This document shows positions 16,875-25,128 of a stretch of DNA of 64,000 bases, in pieces. The position numbers were made by a program, and so were the translations under genes. Below the pieces are notes generated by a model that was given only the letters and a program-made list of their open reading frames with translations, ran no database searches and had not been told where the DNA came from. This DNA is from Acidocella aromatica (GTDB lineage: Bacteria; Pseudomonadota; Alphaproteobacteria; Acetobacterales; Acetobacteraceae), in contig NZ_JACHFJ010000003.1 of the NCBI RefSeq assembly GCF_014201825.1, forward strand, positions 1-64,000, read 5' to 3'. Position 1 is the first letter of the stretch. The number at the start of each line of letters is the position of its first letter.

Positions 16875-17450
16875 ATGCCAGACCCTTCTACTCAACCCTT
16901 CCCGGCCACGAAACGCGAAACCCAGCCCGGCACCGCGCACACCGCTCCCGGTGTGGGGTTGTTGTTTTTGCGCGAGGATGAGCTTCGTCTGGCGCAGGAT
17001 ATGATGTTTTTCGCGCATCGCGACCTTACCGAGGCGCCGGATGCAATTCTGGGAGAGCTTGGCTATGGCCGGGCGCATCACCGCTGCCTGCACTGGATCG
17101 CCCGCCGCCCCGGCCTGACCGTGGGTGAGTTGCTGACCATCCTGGGCATTACCAAGCAGAGCCTGACTCGCGTGCTCGGCCCGCTGATCCGCGAGGGCTA
17201 CGTGGCCCAGGCCCCTGGCGCGCAGGACCGCCGCCAGCGCTTGCTGACGCTGACCGAGAAAGGGACCGCGCTGGAGCGCAAGCTGTTCGATGCGCAGCGC
17301 GAGAGGCTGGTTAGCGCGTACCGCGAGGCCGGCGGCCCGGCGGTGGACGGCTTCAAGCGCGTGCTGCGCGGGGTGATGAACCAGCAGGGGCGCGATTATA
17401 TCGACGGCCAGGACCCGCATCGCGGCAAGGGGCAGCGGAGCGGCTCCTAA
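16875..17450 (+). CDS. petP: MarR-family transcriptional regulator (PetP-like)
   Basis: A 191-residue winged-helix regulator. The HTH runs through GLTVGELLTILGITKQSLTR (about residues 90-109), followed by the wing region LIREGYVAQ and the conserved RRQRLLTLTEKG. A 30-residue N-terminal extension precedes the usual MarR domain, and the C-terminus is basic. It is followed three bases later by an OmpR-type response regulator. A MarR gene directly before a response regulator is the Rhodobacter petP-petR arrangement, which is the reason for the name; the actual targets here are unknown. Confidence 0.8.
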   Translation: MPDPSTQPFPATKRETQPGTAHTAPGVGLLFLREDELRLAQDMMFFAHRDLTEAPDAILGELGYGRAHHRCLHWIARRPGLTVGELLTILGITKQSLTRVLGPLIREGYVAQAPGAQDRRQRLLTLTEKGTALERKLFDAQRERLVSAYREAGGPAVDGFKRVLRGVMNQQGRDYIDGQDPHRGKGQRSGS

Positions 17451-17453
17451 GGC

Positions 17454-18149
17454 ATGAGCGGCGACGCCCCGCATATCTTGCTGGTGGATGACGATACCCG
17501 GCTGAGCCAGCTCGCCGCGCGTTTTCTCGCCGAGCAGGGTTTCCGCGTGACCCTGGCGGGATCCGCCGCCGAGGCGCGGGACAAGCTGCGTTTCCTGGAT
17601 TTCGACCTGATGGTGCTGGACGTGATGATGCCCGGCGAGACTGGGCTGGAGCTGACCAGCGGCCTGCGCGCCGAACGCGCGCCGGAAATGCCGATCCTGC
17701 TGCTCACCGCGCGGGACACGCCCGAGGATATCGTTGCCGGGTTCGAGGCCGGGGCGGATGACTATCTAGGCAAGCCGTTCGACCCGCGCGTGCTGGTGGC
17801 GCGTATCCGCGCCATGCTGCGCCGCGCCCAGCCCGCCGCCGTGCCCGCTGCCCCGCTGCAGCTTGGCCCGGCGACATTCGACCCCGCCCGTGGCGAGCTG
17901 GTCTCGGCCAATGCGCGTATCCGGCTCACCGGCGCGGAGTTGGCGCTGCTCGCCGCTTTGGCCGCACGGCCGCATGAGATCCTCTCGCGCGAGGTCTTGG
18001 CCGTGGCGCTGGGGCTGGACGACGTGAATGAGCGGGCCATCGACGTGCAGGTGACCCGGCTGCGCCGCAAGATCGAGCCCGACCCGCGCGAGCCGCGCTT
18101 CCTGCACACGGTGCGTGGCAAGGGCTACACGCTGAAGCCGGGGCCGTGA
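17454..18149 (+). CDS. petR: OmpR-family response regulator (PetR-like)
   Basis: A 231-residue two-domain regulator. The receiver (residues 1-125) has acidic pocket D12-D14, phospho-acceptor D56 in LMVLDVMMPG, T85 in LLLTARD and K107 in LGKPFD. The C-terminal winged helix (about 135-230) has the OmpR-type RLRRKIEPDP recognition region and a terminal VRGKGYTL hairpin. Its stop overlaps the GTG start of the histidine kinase (GTGA), so the two are translationally coupled. Confidence 0.9.
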   Translation: MSGDAPHILLVDDDTRLSQLAARFLAEQGFRVTLAGSAAEARDKLRFLDFDLMVLDVMMPGETGLELTSGLRAERAPEMPILLLTARDTPEDIVAGFEAGADDYLGKPFDPRVLVARIRAMLRRAQPAAVPAAPLQLGPATFDPARGELVSANARIRLTGAELALLAALAARPHEILSREVLAVALGLDDVNERAIDVQVTRLRRKIEPDPREPRFLHTVRGKGYTLKPGP

Positions 18150-19468
18150 AGTTTGAGGATTTCGGCGCCGAACGCGCCGTCCGCAAGGTCCTGCCGCGTG
18201 GGTTGCTCGGGCGTTCGCTGCTGATCGTGCTGATCCCGATGGTGCTGCTTCAGGCGGTGGCGTTACAGATCTTCTACGGCAACCACCTCAGCGAGCTGTC
18301 CCGCCGTCTGGCTGGTGGGGTGGCCGGTGAGGTGGGGCTGATGGTCGGCGAGATTGACGCCGCGCCAAGCAGCCGCGCCGCCATCACCCAGCAGGCCGAC
18401 CAGCATTTCCAGTTCGCCACCAGCTTTCTCCCCGGAGAGGTGCTGCGCCAACTCCCGCGCCCCGATGTTCCCGGCCCGGTGGACAAGGATCTCGCCCACG
18501 CGCTCACCGTCCAACTGCACCGGCCCTTCAACGTGGCCTGGAATGCCCTACCCGGCACCATCGTCATCAACGTGCAGATGCCCAATGGCGTGCTCGACAT
18601 CCATGTGCCGCGCAAGCGCCTGTATATCGGTACGTTCTACCTGTTCCTGATCTGGGTGATCGGCAGCGCCGCGCTGCTGTTCGGCGTGGCGGCGCTGTTC
18701 CTGCGCACCCAGGTGCGGGGCATACGCCGTTTGGCCGCCGCCGCTGAGGCCTTCGGCACGGGGCGCGATGAAGGGCCGATCCGCCCGGAAGGGGCCATCG
18801 AGGTGCGCCGCGCCGCCACCGCCTTCAACCGCATGCGCGAGCGCCTACGCCGCTTCCTCGTGCAGCGCACCACCATGCTGGCCGGGGTCTCGCACGATCT
18901 GCGCACGCCGCTCACCCGGTTGCGACTGGCCTTGGCGATGCAGCCGCAAATCCCGGCGCAGGACCTCGCCGACATGACCGGCGACATCGAGGAGATGGAG
19001 CGGCTCATTGCCGTCTACCTCAACTTCGCCCGTGGCGAGGGCAGCGAGCAGCCCGTACCCTCCGACATCGCGGTGCTGCTCGACGATGTCTGCACCGCCG
19101 CTCGCCGTGCCGGGGCGAAGGTCAGCCTGGACGCCTTGCCGGGCCTGACCGCCACGCTCCGCCCTGAGGCGATGCGCCGTGCGCTGACCAATCTCATCGA
19201 CAACGCCCGTCGCCACGCCACCCGCATCTGGGTCAGCGCCCGCCTCATCGGCCCGCGTGAGCTGCAAATCCTCATCGACGATGATGGCCCCGGCATTCCC
19301 GCCATCAAGCGCGAAACCCTGCTCCGGCCTTTCGAGAGCGAGGACCCCGCCGGTACCGGCCTTGGGCTCACCATCGCCAGCGATATCGTCATCGCCCATG
19401 GCGGCGCCATCCGCCTGCTCGACCGCCCCGGCGGCGGCCTTCGTATCGCCATCAATCTGCCGGTGTAA
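18146..19468 (+). CDS. EnvZ-like sensor histidine kinase
   Basis: A 440-residue inner-membrane kinase. Transmembrane helices lie at about 22-44 and 162-186 and enclose a periplasmic domain of roughly 115 residues. A HAMP domain (about 187-240) leads to the HisKA box with H250 in GVSHDLRTPLTR. The ATPase domain has the N box (N353 in LTNLIDNARRH), G1 DDDGPGIP and G2 GTGLGLTIA. GTG start overlaps the regulator stop. It is the expected partner of the preceding response regulator. The sensed signal cannot be deduced. Confidence 0.93.
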   Translation: MKFEDFGAERAVRKVLPRGLLGRSLLIVLIPMVLLQAVALQIFYGNHLSELSRRLAGGVAGEVGLMVGEIDAAPSSRAAITQQADQHFQFATSFLPGEVLRQLPRPDVPGPVDKDLAHALTVQLHRPFNVAWNALPGTIVINVQMPNGVLDIHVPRKRLYIGTFYLFLIWVIGSAALLFGVAALFLRTQVRGIRRLAAAAEAFGTGRDEGPIRPEGAIEVRRAATAFNRMRERLRRFLVQRTTMLAGVSHDLRTPLTRLRLALAMQPQIPAQDLADMTGDIEEMERLIAVYLNFARGEGSEQPVPSDIAVLLDDVCTAARRAGAKVSLDALPGLTATLRPEAMRRALTNLIDNARRHATRIWVSARLIGPRELQILIDDDGPGIPAIKRETLLRPFESEDPAGTGLGLTIASDIVIAHGGAIRLLDRPGGGLRIAINLPV

Positions 19469-19496
19469 GTGTCTGTATTGGGAACTATCGAGTTGT

Positions 19497-20615
19497 CTAA
19501 ATGGCCACAAAATCTGGTAGCGACTTCGCCTTCCTCGACATCCGGGCTGCGCTGCGCAATTCCGCACAGAAGTGTGGATTTTGCAATCGCGGGTCGGCGG
19601 TGGAACCCTTCCTGTAGATTAGCGCTTCGAGCATTTCACCTGATTTAGGTGGCAGCCTGTCCAACCGAATTTCTTCTTCAGCCCACAGACGAATATGCGC
19701 GCGAAGTTGATCGGGTTGCATCAATCTTTCCATGAAGTTGACCTGATCAAGACAGGTCGTAAGGAAGAATTTCGTAAACGACGTAAGACTATCTTCGCTG
19801 AGATTGCCTCTGCCATCGAGATTGTTGCGTCGCTTTAGATCGCATGCCGCGAGGTGGCTTTTTTAGGAATTGACGTTGCGCGCAAGCCCGCACGCAACCG
19901 GCCATACTGTGCCGGTGTCGATTGAATCCAGCAGCATCGCATGCGAGAGCAATCGTGCTACGCGGCCGTTGCCGTCGACAAAGGGGTGAATCCAGGCCAA
20001 GCGGTGATGCGCGGCCGCCGTCGCTAACACCGTTTCGGCCTTACCTAGCTGTGAATAGACTTTCTCATAGCGTTTTAGAAAACGAGGTATGGCAGGTGCA
20101 CTGACAGGAATATGGCGACCGACAGCAACATCACTGTGGCGGAAGCGACCGGGGATGACCTTGATCTTCTCCTTCGTTACAGGGGCTTCCACCCAAAGGA
20201 GATCATCTGGCAACGCTGTGCAAAAGCGGTGATGAATTTCGGTGATTGACTCGACCGTGGTCGTGCGTCCCTTAATGCCCCCGCCGTTGATCCATTGTTG
20301 AACGGTTATGTGGGCCTTGGCCTCAAGCTGAAGATTACGCTTCCTGGCGTCTTGACTGTAGTCGTCCTTAAGCGCGCGCTCGATGTCGATCGGATGAATG
20401 TCGTGACCTTCGATTAGGTTGCTGTAATAGCAATTCATTGCCAATACGAGATTGGCAAGCGATGCGAGGAGGTGTTCTGGAAGGGAACGGCGGAAGCCGG
20501 CGCTTTTGGCAGCCAGGTCCAGCGCAAGATCGGTTAGTTCGTGACGACGTTTCGACGTCTTCCCAATCAGCAATGGCTGCATAAGGGAGGTGTTCTCGCC
20601 GCGATCACCGACCAC
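19497..20615 (-). pseudogene. Fic-family protein interrupted by in-frame TAA
   Basis: A 250-residue segment (start GTG 20615) contains the Fic AMP-transferase motif HPFVDGNGR and an N-terminal inhibitory-type (T/S)xxxE(G/N)-like region around NLIEGHD. It stops at TAA 19863-19865. Translation in the same frame then continues without a break (KSHLAACDLKRRNNLDGRG through MERLMQPDQLRAH and LPPKSGEMLEALIY) to a TAG at 19497, exactly the sequence expected for the C-terminal half of a ~370-residue Fic protein. After about 19614 the resemblance ends and the winged-helix tail is missing. The gene is therefore probably inactive or expressed as a truncated catalytic fragment. No ATG exists at the expected N-terminus. 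Confidence 0.85.
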
Positions 20616-20988
20616 TTTAGTGTCCGCTTTGGCGTCCGATTTTTTGCTTACAAAATTGGTTATATATCAATGAATTAAAATAATCTATTTTGATTTTTCG
20701 CCCCGTAAAAGACCGGTTTTATGTCCGAGTTAAGTGAGGCGTTCGCGGCATCGTCTTGCGCGAAGACGGTGAAGGGGTTCGGATGCAGCCCTGGCAGGGC
20801 TGGAGGTGCATCGAGGAGGGGGGCGTTTGAAAGCCGCCCATGTACGAACCTGCGGGGCTGGCTGGGTTATGGGGTTTTGGTCAATTTTCTGAGCTTTGCG
20901 GTGGGCCGGGCAGGCAATTTTGGCCCTGATGGTCTACACAGGGTCACAACCTATCTTGCCTCCGAATTTCAGGCACATCTCGTTCCTT
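20616..20988. other. Gene-free stretch upstream of the Fic pseudogene
   Basis: An AT-rich block (about 20640-20700, containing TATATATCAATG and AAAATAATC) is the likely old promoter area of the Fic gene. It is followed by about 280 bases of GC-rich sequence. An open frame of 121 codons on the plus strand (20721-21086) has arginine- and proline-rich translation, no motif and runs over the degraded DUF2442-like gene, so I do not call it. Confidence 0.4.
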
Positions 20989-21144
20989 TTAGTTCCGTAG
21001 CGCCAGACTGCGAACCCCCCCGGCATCGGGCGAGTGCACCAGCGCCCGCATATCCACGATGCCCTAGGTGCCGTCGTAGAACCTGACTTTCAGCCGGTAC
21101 TCGGGCAGCGCCGTGGCCGGGGCGGCGGTTTGTGGCTCTGACAT
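20989..21144 (-). pseudogene. Degraded DUF2442-like gene with in-frame TAG
   Basis: ATG at 21144 opens a frame reading MSEPQTAAPATALPEY then RLKVRFYDGT, a TAG at 21064-21066, then GIVDMRALVHSPDAG in the same frame. The parts on both sides of the TAG resemble the N-terminal half of DUF2442 proteins, often found with toxin-antitoxin-like genes. After the DAG a run of seven G bases is followed by sequence that fits no family in any frame, so the 3' half is lost or frameshifted. It lies 27 bases downstream of the small hypothetical gene at 21172-21447. Confidence 0.6.
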
Positions 21145-21171
21145 CTTGGCCCCCGAGTCAGGCAAAGCTGC

Positions 21172-21447
21172 TCAATCAGCTGAAGCGCTGGAGGTCCCTT
21201 CCGGGCTCTCTGCAGTGGGAAGCTCGTCTGTTGCGTCGATCAAGCCGAGCTGGACGGCGAGGGGGCGGGGAATGTTCAACGTCACGCCCAGCCGGCCCGG
21301 TTCCGCCAAGGCCTGGAAAGACACGCCATCGAGGCGAAGATGCACCACATCCGCGCCCGCGCATTCATCCAGCCAGTCGTCATAAAGTTCAAAGCTGCCG
21401 CCGCTGTTCGGATCGGTGCCGCGCTTCAACGGGGTTTTGGTGCTCAT
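21172..21447 (-). CDS. Small hypothetical protein next to toxin-antitoxin pair
   Basis: A 91-residue acidic protein starting MSTKTPLKRGTDPN, with ELYDDWLDECAGADVVHL and VTLNIPRPLAVQLGLID as its most ordered parts, and a Ser/Thr/Glu-rich tail. GGAG lies 9 bases before the ATG. It sits between the PIN toxin gene (35 bases upstream) and the DUF2442-like remnant on the same strand, so it was probably part of the same mobile stress cassette. I do not recognise a family. Confidence 0.5.
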   Translation of the reverse strand: MSTKTPLKRGTDPNSGGSFELYDDWLDECAGADVVHLRLDGVSFQALAEPGRLGVTLNIPRPLAVQLGLIDATDELPTAESPEGTSSASAD

Positions 21448-21482
21448 GGGCAAGGGCTCCACATCATAACGGGTGGCTGGCG

Positions 21483-21875
21483 CTAGCCGACCAGGGTGAC
21501 AAGTTCGGAATAAGGCGGAAGCACAGGATCGGCGGTGTAGAAACGCACCGGCTCGCTCATCGCCTGTGCGATCAGCAGGCGGTCGAAGGGATCGCGGTGA
21601 TGCGGCGGCAGCTTGGCCACCAGAATGGCGGCATCAGCATGGACGGGAAGCTCAACAAAGCCGGTATCCAGGGCCGCGCACAGGATCTGCCGCGGCTCGA
21701 AGGCAAAGTCGGGCCGGCCGAGCCCGGCCTTGATGGCGATTTCCCAGAGGCTGGCGGCGCTGAACAGCACTTCGTTGCCGGCATCCTCCAGCGCCGTCCG
21801 GGTGGTGGCGTCAAGGCGGTCAGGCTCGGCCAAGGCCCAGAGCAGCAAATGGGTATCGAGCAGCAGGCGCATCAA
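21483..21875 (-). CDS. PIN-domain toxin (VapC-like)
   Basis: A 130-residue PIN nuclease. Metal-binding acidic positions are visible: D in RLLLDTHLLLWAL (residue 7), E in SLWEIAIK, D in HHRDPFDRLL and the final FYTADP. VapC-type toxins cleave RNA, often tRNA, and are neutralised by a partner antitoxin. The start overlaps the antitoxin stop (ATGA); a second in-frame ATG is one codon on. All core motifs are intact, unlike the neighbouring genes in this segment. Confidence 0.9.
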   Translation of the reverse strand: MMRLLLDTHLLLWALAEPDRLDATTRTALEDAGNEVLFSAASLWEIAIKAGLGRPDFAFEPRQILCAALDTGFVELPVHADAAILVAKLPPHHRDPFDRLLIAQAMSEPVRFYTADPVLPPYSELVTLVG

Positions 21876-22114
21876 CGACCCTCGAAGCTGCCGAGGATGT
21901 CTTCCGACAATGGCGCATCGAAATCTTCCGGCACCGTGATCTGCCCGGCCAGCAGGCCCAGGCGGCGGCGCGGGGGCACCGCTTGGCCCTGCAACGGCAC
22001 TAGCCGGGCGATGGGCCGGCCGGCGCGGGCGATCAGGATTTCCTCGCCGCCGGCAACAGCATCGAGCAGGCGGGACAGATGGGTTTTGGCGGCGTGGATG
22101 TTGACGGTCTGCAT
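21872..22114 (-). CDS. Phd/YefM-family antitoxin
   Basis: An 80-residue antitoxin. The N-terminal DNA-binding fold starts MQTVNIHAAKTHLSRLLD and continues with GGEEILIARAGRPIARL, the classic Phd/YefM pattern. The C-terminal part (LLAGQITVPEDFDAPLSED) would wrap the PIN toxin. It precedes and overlaps the toxin gene. A perfect palindrome lies 26-60 bases upstream of the start and is the likely autoregulatory operator. A decayed second copy lies at 22674-22876. Confidence 0.9.
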   Translation of the reverse strand: MQTVNIHAAKTHLSRLLDAVAGGEEILIARAGRPIARLVPLQGQAVPPRRRLGLLAGQITVPEDFDAPLSEDILGSFEGR

Positions 22115-22140
22115 GAATGGTCTCCGATAGCCGCCAAGTA

Positions 22141-22175
22141 ATAAATTAAACCAGACTTAGTCCAGTTTAATTTAT
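22141..22175. promoter_or_regulatory. Palindromic operator of the Phd/PIN toxin-antitoxin pair
   Basis: Perfect 11-bp inverted arms, ATAAATTAAAC and GTTTAATTTAT, are separated by 13 bases, just upstream of the antitoxin start at 22114. The AT-rich arms also contain promoter-like sequence. The position and symmetry fit binding by an antitoxin dimer or toxin-antitoxin complex. The palindrome is seen; the binding is inferred. Confidence 0.75.
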
Positions 22176-22673
22176 GCAATGTGATTGGCGTATTGACTGT
22201 TGAGGTCATACAAAGCCCATCCCCCGTGGTCTTGGGCGCCGCTGTCCTTAGCCGCCGTCTGGTCACGCCTGAGGTGTGGGATATGGTGAGGCCGGAGCGC
22301 GATGACAGCCAGGAGTTGGCGGCTGTACCGGCAGGGCCATCCTGACTGCCGCTATGCAACGGCCAAGCACGTGCTGAAGCGCAGGAAGTGCGGCGATCCG
22401 GGGGCGGAATTTACCACCGCAGGATGAACTGCTGCTACCCATGACCACGAGCGATGCGATTTGCATGACCCGAACGGTTAGTCCGCCGGTCATGTTGCGC
22501 AGGTTGAGCTAAACTTAGAGGCCCGTTCAAAACTCCCCACGAGGCCCGCCTAGCGTCACATTGTCGCGCTCCGGTGACTTGAAAATGGCTCCATCTGGGT
22601 CAGCCCGACGGGGTTTTGAAAGGAGCTCTTAGTCAAGTTGAACCTGTTACTTTGCGGGTGCCGGAGATCTTTC
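22176..22673. other. Gene-poor accessory sequence with weak coding remnants
   Basis: No convincing gene. A GTG-started frame at 22181-22345 (plus strand, 54 codons) contains SRRLVTPEVWDMVRPERD, which looks protein-like and may be the tail of a lost gene. An imperfect inverted repeat pairs TTCAAAACTCCCC (22526-22538) with GGGGTTTTGAA (22610-22620). No transposase is seen between or near these. Confidence 0.35.
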
Positions 22674-22876
22674 ATGCAGACCGTTAACATCCACGCCGCC
22701 AAAACCCATTTTTTTATTTCCTCGCCGCCGTCGCCGGCGGCGAGGAAATTCTGGTCGCCCGCGCCGGTCGGCTAGTCGCCGGGCAGGTGCTGCTGCAGTG
22801 CTATATGGCACCTATGCGCGTCGCCAAGTCCGGTTGGCCGGACAAGTCAGAGTGCCAAATGATTTCGACGTCCCCA
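22674..22876 (+). pseudogene. Frameshifted relic of a second Phd/YefM antitoxin
   Basis: ATG at 22674 begins MQTVNIHAAKTH, identical over 12 residues to the intact antitoxin start on the other strand. A run of seven T bases then shifts the frame; the next frame reads LAAVAGGEEILVARAGR. After a deleted middle part, a third frame gives RLAGQVRVPNDFDVP, the counterpart of LLAGQITVPEDFDAP. The relic ends against the stop codon of accC. No toxin gene accompanies it. Confidence 0.85.
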
Positions 22877-22878
22877 CT

Positions 22879-24216
22879 TTACCCGGCGACGAAGCGTTCC
22901 AGCCAGTGGATGGTGTAATCGCCCGCGACGAAATCCGGCGCTTCGAGGATGCGCTGGTGCAGCGGGATGGTGGTCTTGATGCCGCTGATGACGAACTCGT
23001 GCAGCGCGCGCTTCATGCGGGCGATGGCTTCCTCGCGCGTCTTGCCATAGGTGATCAGCTTGGCGATCAGGCTGTCGTAATGCGGCGGCACGCGGTACCC
23101 CGCGTAGAGGGCGCTATCCACACGCACGCCCAGACCGCCCGGTGGATGGAACACTTCCACGCGCCCCGGCGAGGGGGCGAAGGTTTCCGGGTCCTCTGCG
23201 GTGATGCGGCATTCGATGGCATGGCCGGAGAGGACGACATCGTCCTGGGTGTAGCCCAAAGGCTGCCCGGCGGCGATGCGGATCTGCTCGCGTACCAGAT
23301 CGATGCCCGAGATCGCCTCCGAGACCGGATGCTCCACCTGCAGGCGGGTGTTCATCTCGATGAAGGCGAACTGCCCGTCCTGGTACAGGAATTCCAGCGT
23401 TCCCGCGTTGCGGTAGCCGATCTTCTTCAGCGCGGTGGTCACGGTCTTGCCCAAAGCGTCGCGCTGCTCGGGGCTGATGACCGGGGAGCCAGCCTCTTCC
23501 AGCACCTTCTGGTGGCGGCGCTGGAGCGAGCAGTCACGCTCGCCGATATGCACCACTTCGCCATGGTTGTCGGCCAGGATCTGCAGCTCGATGTGCCGGG
23601 GCTTGTCGAGATACTTTTCCATATACACGGCGTTGTTGCCGAAGGCGGCACCGGCTTCCGCGCGGGCCTCGCGCCAAGCGGCTTCCAGCTCGTCCGCCGC
23701 GCGGGCGACCTTCATGCCGCGCCCGCCGCCACCGGCGGCAGCCTTGATCAGCACAGGGTACATGATCCGCTCTGCGACTTCGCGGGCCTCATCCAGCGAG
23801 GCCAGCTCGCCCGGCGAGCCAGGGACCAGCGGCACGCCAAGCTCCGCCATGGTGGTCTTGGCGGTGATCTTGTCGCCCATCATGCGGATATGCTGCGCGG
23901 TGGGGCCGATGAACACGAGGTTATGCGCCTCAACCATCTCGGCAAAGGCGGCGTTCTCGGAGAGGAAGCCATAGCCCGGATGGATCGCTTCGGCGCCGGT
24001 GATGAGGGCGGCCGAGATGATGGCGGGCATGTTAAGGTAGGAATCGCGCGCCAGCGGCGGGCCGATGCACACGCTCTCATCCGCGAGGCGCACATGCATG
24101 GCGTCGGCATCGGCGGTGGAGTGCACCGCGACCGAGGCGATTCCCAATTCGCGGCAGGCGCGCAGCACGCGCAGCGCGATTTCGCCACGATTGGCGATGA
24201 GGATCTTTTTGAACAT
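22879..24216 (-). CDS. accC: Acetyl-CoA carboxylase biotin carboxylase subunit
   Basis: A 445-residue ATP-grasp enzyme that carboxylates the biotin on AccB, the first step of fatty acid synthesis. It begins [17 protein letters not shown]. The flexible glycine loop GGGGRGMK, the catalytic [10 protein letters not shown] and the central HIELQILAD are intact. The C-terminal WLERFVAG is complete even though the antitoxin relic abuts the stop codon. It follows accB after one base. Start 24216 matches the standard N-terminus. Confidence 0.97.
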   Translation of the reverse strand: MFKKILIANRGEIALRVLRACRELGIASVAVHSTADADAMHVRLADESVCIGPPLARDSYLNMPAIISAALITGAEAIHPGYGFLSENAAFAEMVEAHNLVFIGPTAQHIRMMGDKITAKTTMAELGVPLVPGSPGELASLDEAREVAERIMYPVLIKAAAGGGGRGMKVARAADELEAAWREARAEAGAAFGNNAVYMEKYLDKPRHIELQILADNHGEVVHIGERDCSLQRRHQKVLEEAGSPVISPEQRDALGKTVTTALKKIGYRNAGTLEFLYQDGQFAFIEMNTRLQVEHPVSEAISGIDLVREQIRIAAGQPLGYTQDDVVLSGHAIECRITAEDPETFAPSPGRVEVFHPPGGLGVRVDSALYAGYRVPPHYDSLIAKLITYGKTREEAIARMKRALHEFVISGIKTTIPLHQRILEAPDFVAGDYTIHWLERFVAG

Positions 24217-24217
24217 C

Positions 24218-24676
24218 TTATTCGATGATGACCAGCGGCTCGTCGAACTCCACCGGCGCACCGGAGGTGACCAGGACCTGCTTCACCACGCCCGCGCGCG
24301 GGGCCTTGATCTGGTTGAAGGTCTTCATCGCCTCGATGAGCAGCAGGGTGGCGCCGGCCTCGACGGTCTGGCCCACGCTCACATAAGCGGGTGCGCCGGG
24401 CTCGGCGGAGAGATAGGCCACACCGACCATCGGGCTCTTCACCAGGCCGGGATGCTTGGAGAGGTCGGCAGCGACAGGAGCGGCGGCGGGCACGGCGGTA
24501 GGCGCCGGGGCGGCGGCAACGGCCACCGGGGCGGGGGCGGCAACGGCCACCTGGGTGATGGCGCGGGCCAGCCGCACCTTGCGGTCGCCCTCGGCCAGTT
24601 CGATCTCAGAGAGGCCTGTCTCGTTCAGCAGGGCTGCGAGTTCGGCCAGGGTCTTGGGGTCGAATGTAAGGCTCAT
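24218..24676 (-). CDS. accB: Biotin carboxyl carrier protein of acetyl-CoA carboxylase
   Basis: A 152-residue carrier. A helical N-terminal region is followed by an Ala/Pro-rich linker (residues 44-72) and a biotinyl domain whose modified lysine is K118 in LIEAMKTFN. The carrier moves carboxylated biotin to the transferase subunits. Its ATG overlaps the aroQ stop (ATGA) and accC follows immediately, giving the common aroQ-accB-accC order. Confidence 0.97.
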   Translation of the reverse strand: MSLTFDPKTLAELAALLNETGLSEIELAEGDRKVRLARAITQVAVAAPAPVAVAAAPAPTAVPAAAPVAADLSKHPGLVKSPMVGVAYLSAEPGAPAYVSVGQTVEAGATLLLIEAMKTFNQIKAPRAGVVKQVLVTSGAPVEFDEPLVIIE

Positions 24677-25128
24677 TGGTCGTCTTCTTCTTCCAGGATG
24701 TCGGAGAGGGCAATCAGCGCCAGCCTATAGCCCGCAAATCCCAGCCCGCAAATCACCCCCGTGGCCGCGTGGGACACATAAGAGTGGTGGCGGAAGGATT
24801 CGCGCTTGTGGATGTTGGACAGATGCACCTCGATGACCGGGATCTCGAGCGCGGAAATCGCGTCCATCAGCGCAACCGAGGTATGCGAATACCCGGCCGG
24901 ATTGATGACGACACCCGCGGCGCGTTCGCGTGCTTCCTGCACCCAGGTGATCAGCTCGCCCTCCAGGTTGGTCTGGCGGCATTCGATGGCTAAACCCAGG
25001 CCTTCCGCGGTTTCCGCGCAGAGGGTCTCGAGGTCGTCCAGCGTCGCGGTGCCGTAGATCTCCGGCTCGCGCGTGCCCAGGAGGTTCAGGTTCGGCCCGT
25101 TGAGGACCAAAATAAGTGGTGCTGCCAT
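24673..25128 (-). CDS. aroQ: 3-dehydroquinate dehydratase, type II
   Basis: A 151-residue enzyme of the shikimate pathway. [17 protein letters not shown] holds the catalytic tyrosine; [14 protein letters not shown] and [12 protein letters not shown] (with the catalytic histidine region) follow. Length and motifs match the dodecameric type II family. ATG 25128 was preferred because it begins [13 protein letters not shown]; longer starts have poor codons. It heads the accB-accC unit and is divergent from thiS. Confidence 0.95.
   Translation of the reverse strand: MAAPLILVLNGPNLNLLGTREPEIYGTATLDDLETLCAETAEGLGLAIECRQTNLEGELITWVQEARERAAGVVINPAGYSHTSVALMDAISALEIPVIEVHLSNIHKRESFRHHSYVSHAATGVICGLGFAGYRLALIALSDILEEEDDQ

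Noticed and set aside
20721-21086. 121-codon plus-strand frame in the island
   Set aside because: Arg/Pro-rich, no ribosome site, and it covers the DUF2442-like remnant on the other strand.
22526-22620. Insertion sequence ends
   Set aside because: No transposase frame and no duplicated target site; kept only as an inverted repeat to check.
22798-24228. 476-codon plus-strand frame opposite accC
   Set aside because: Only its first codons are meaningful (the antitoxin relic tail); the rest is the antisense of accC.
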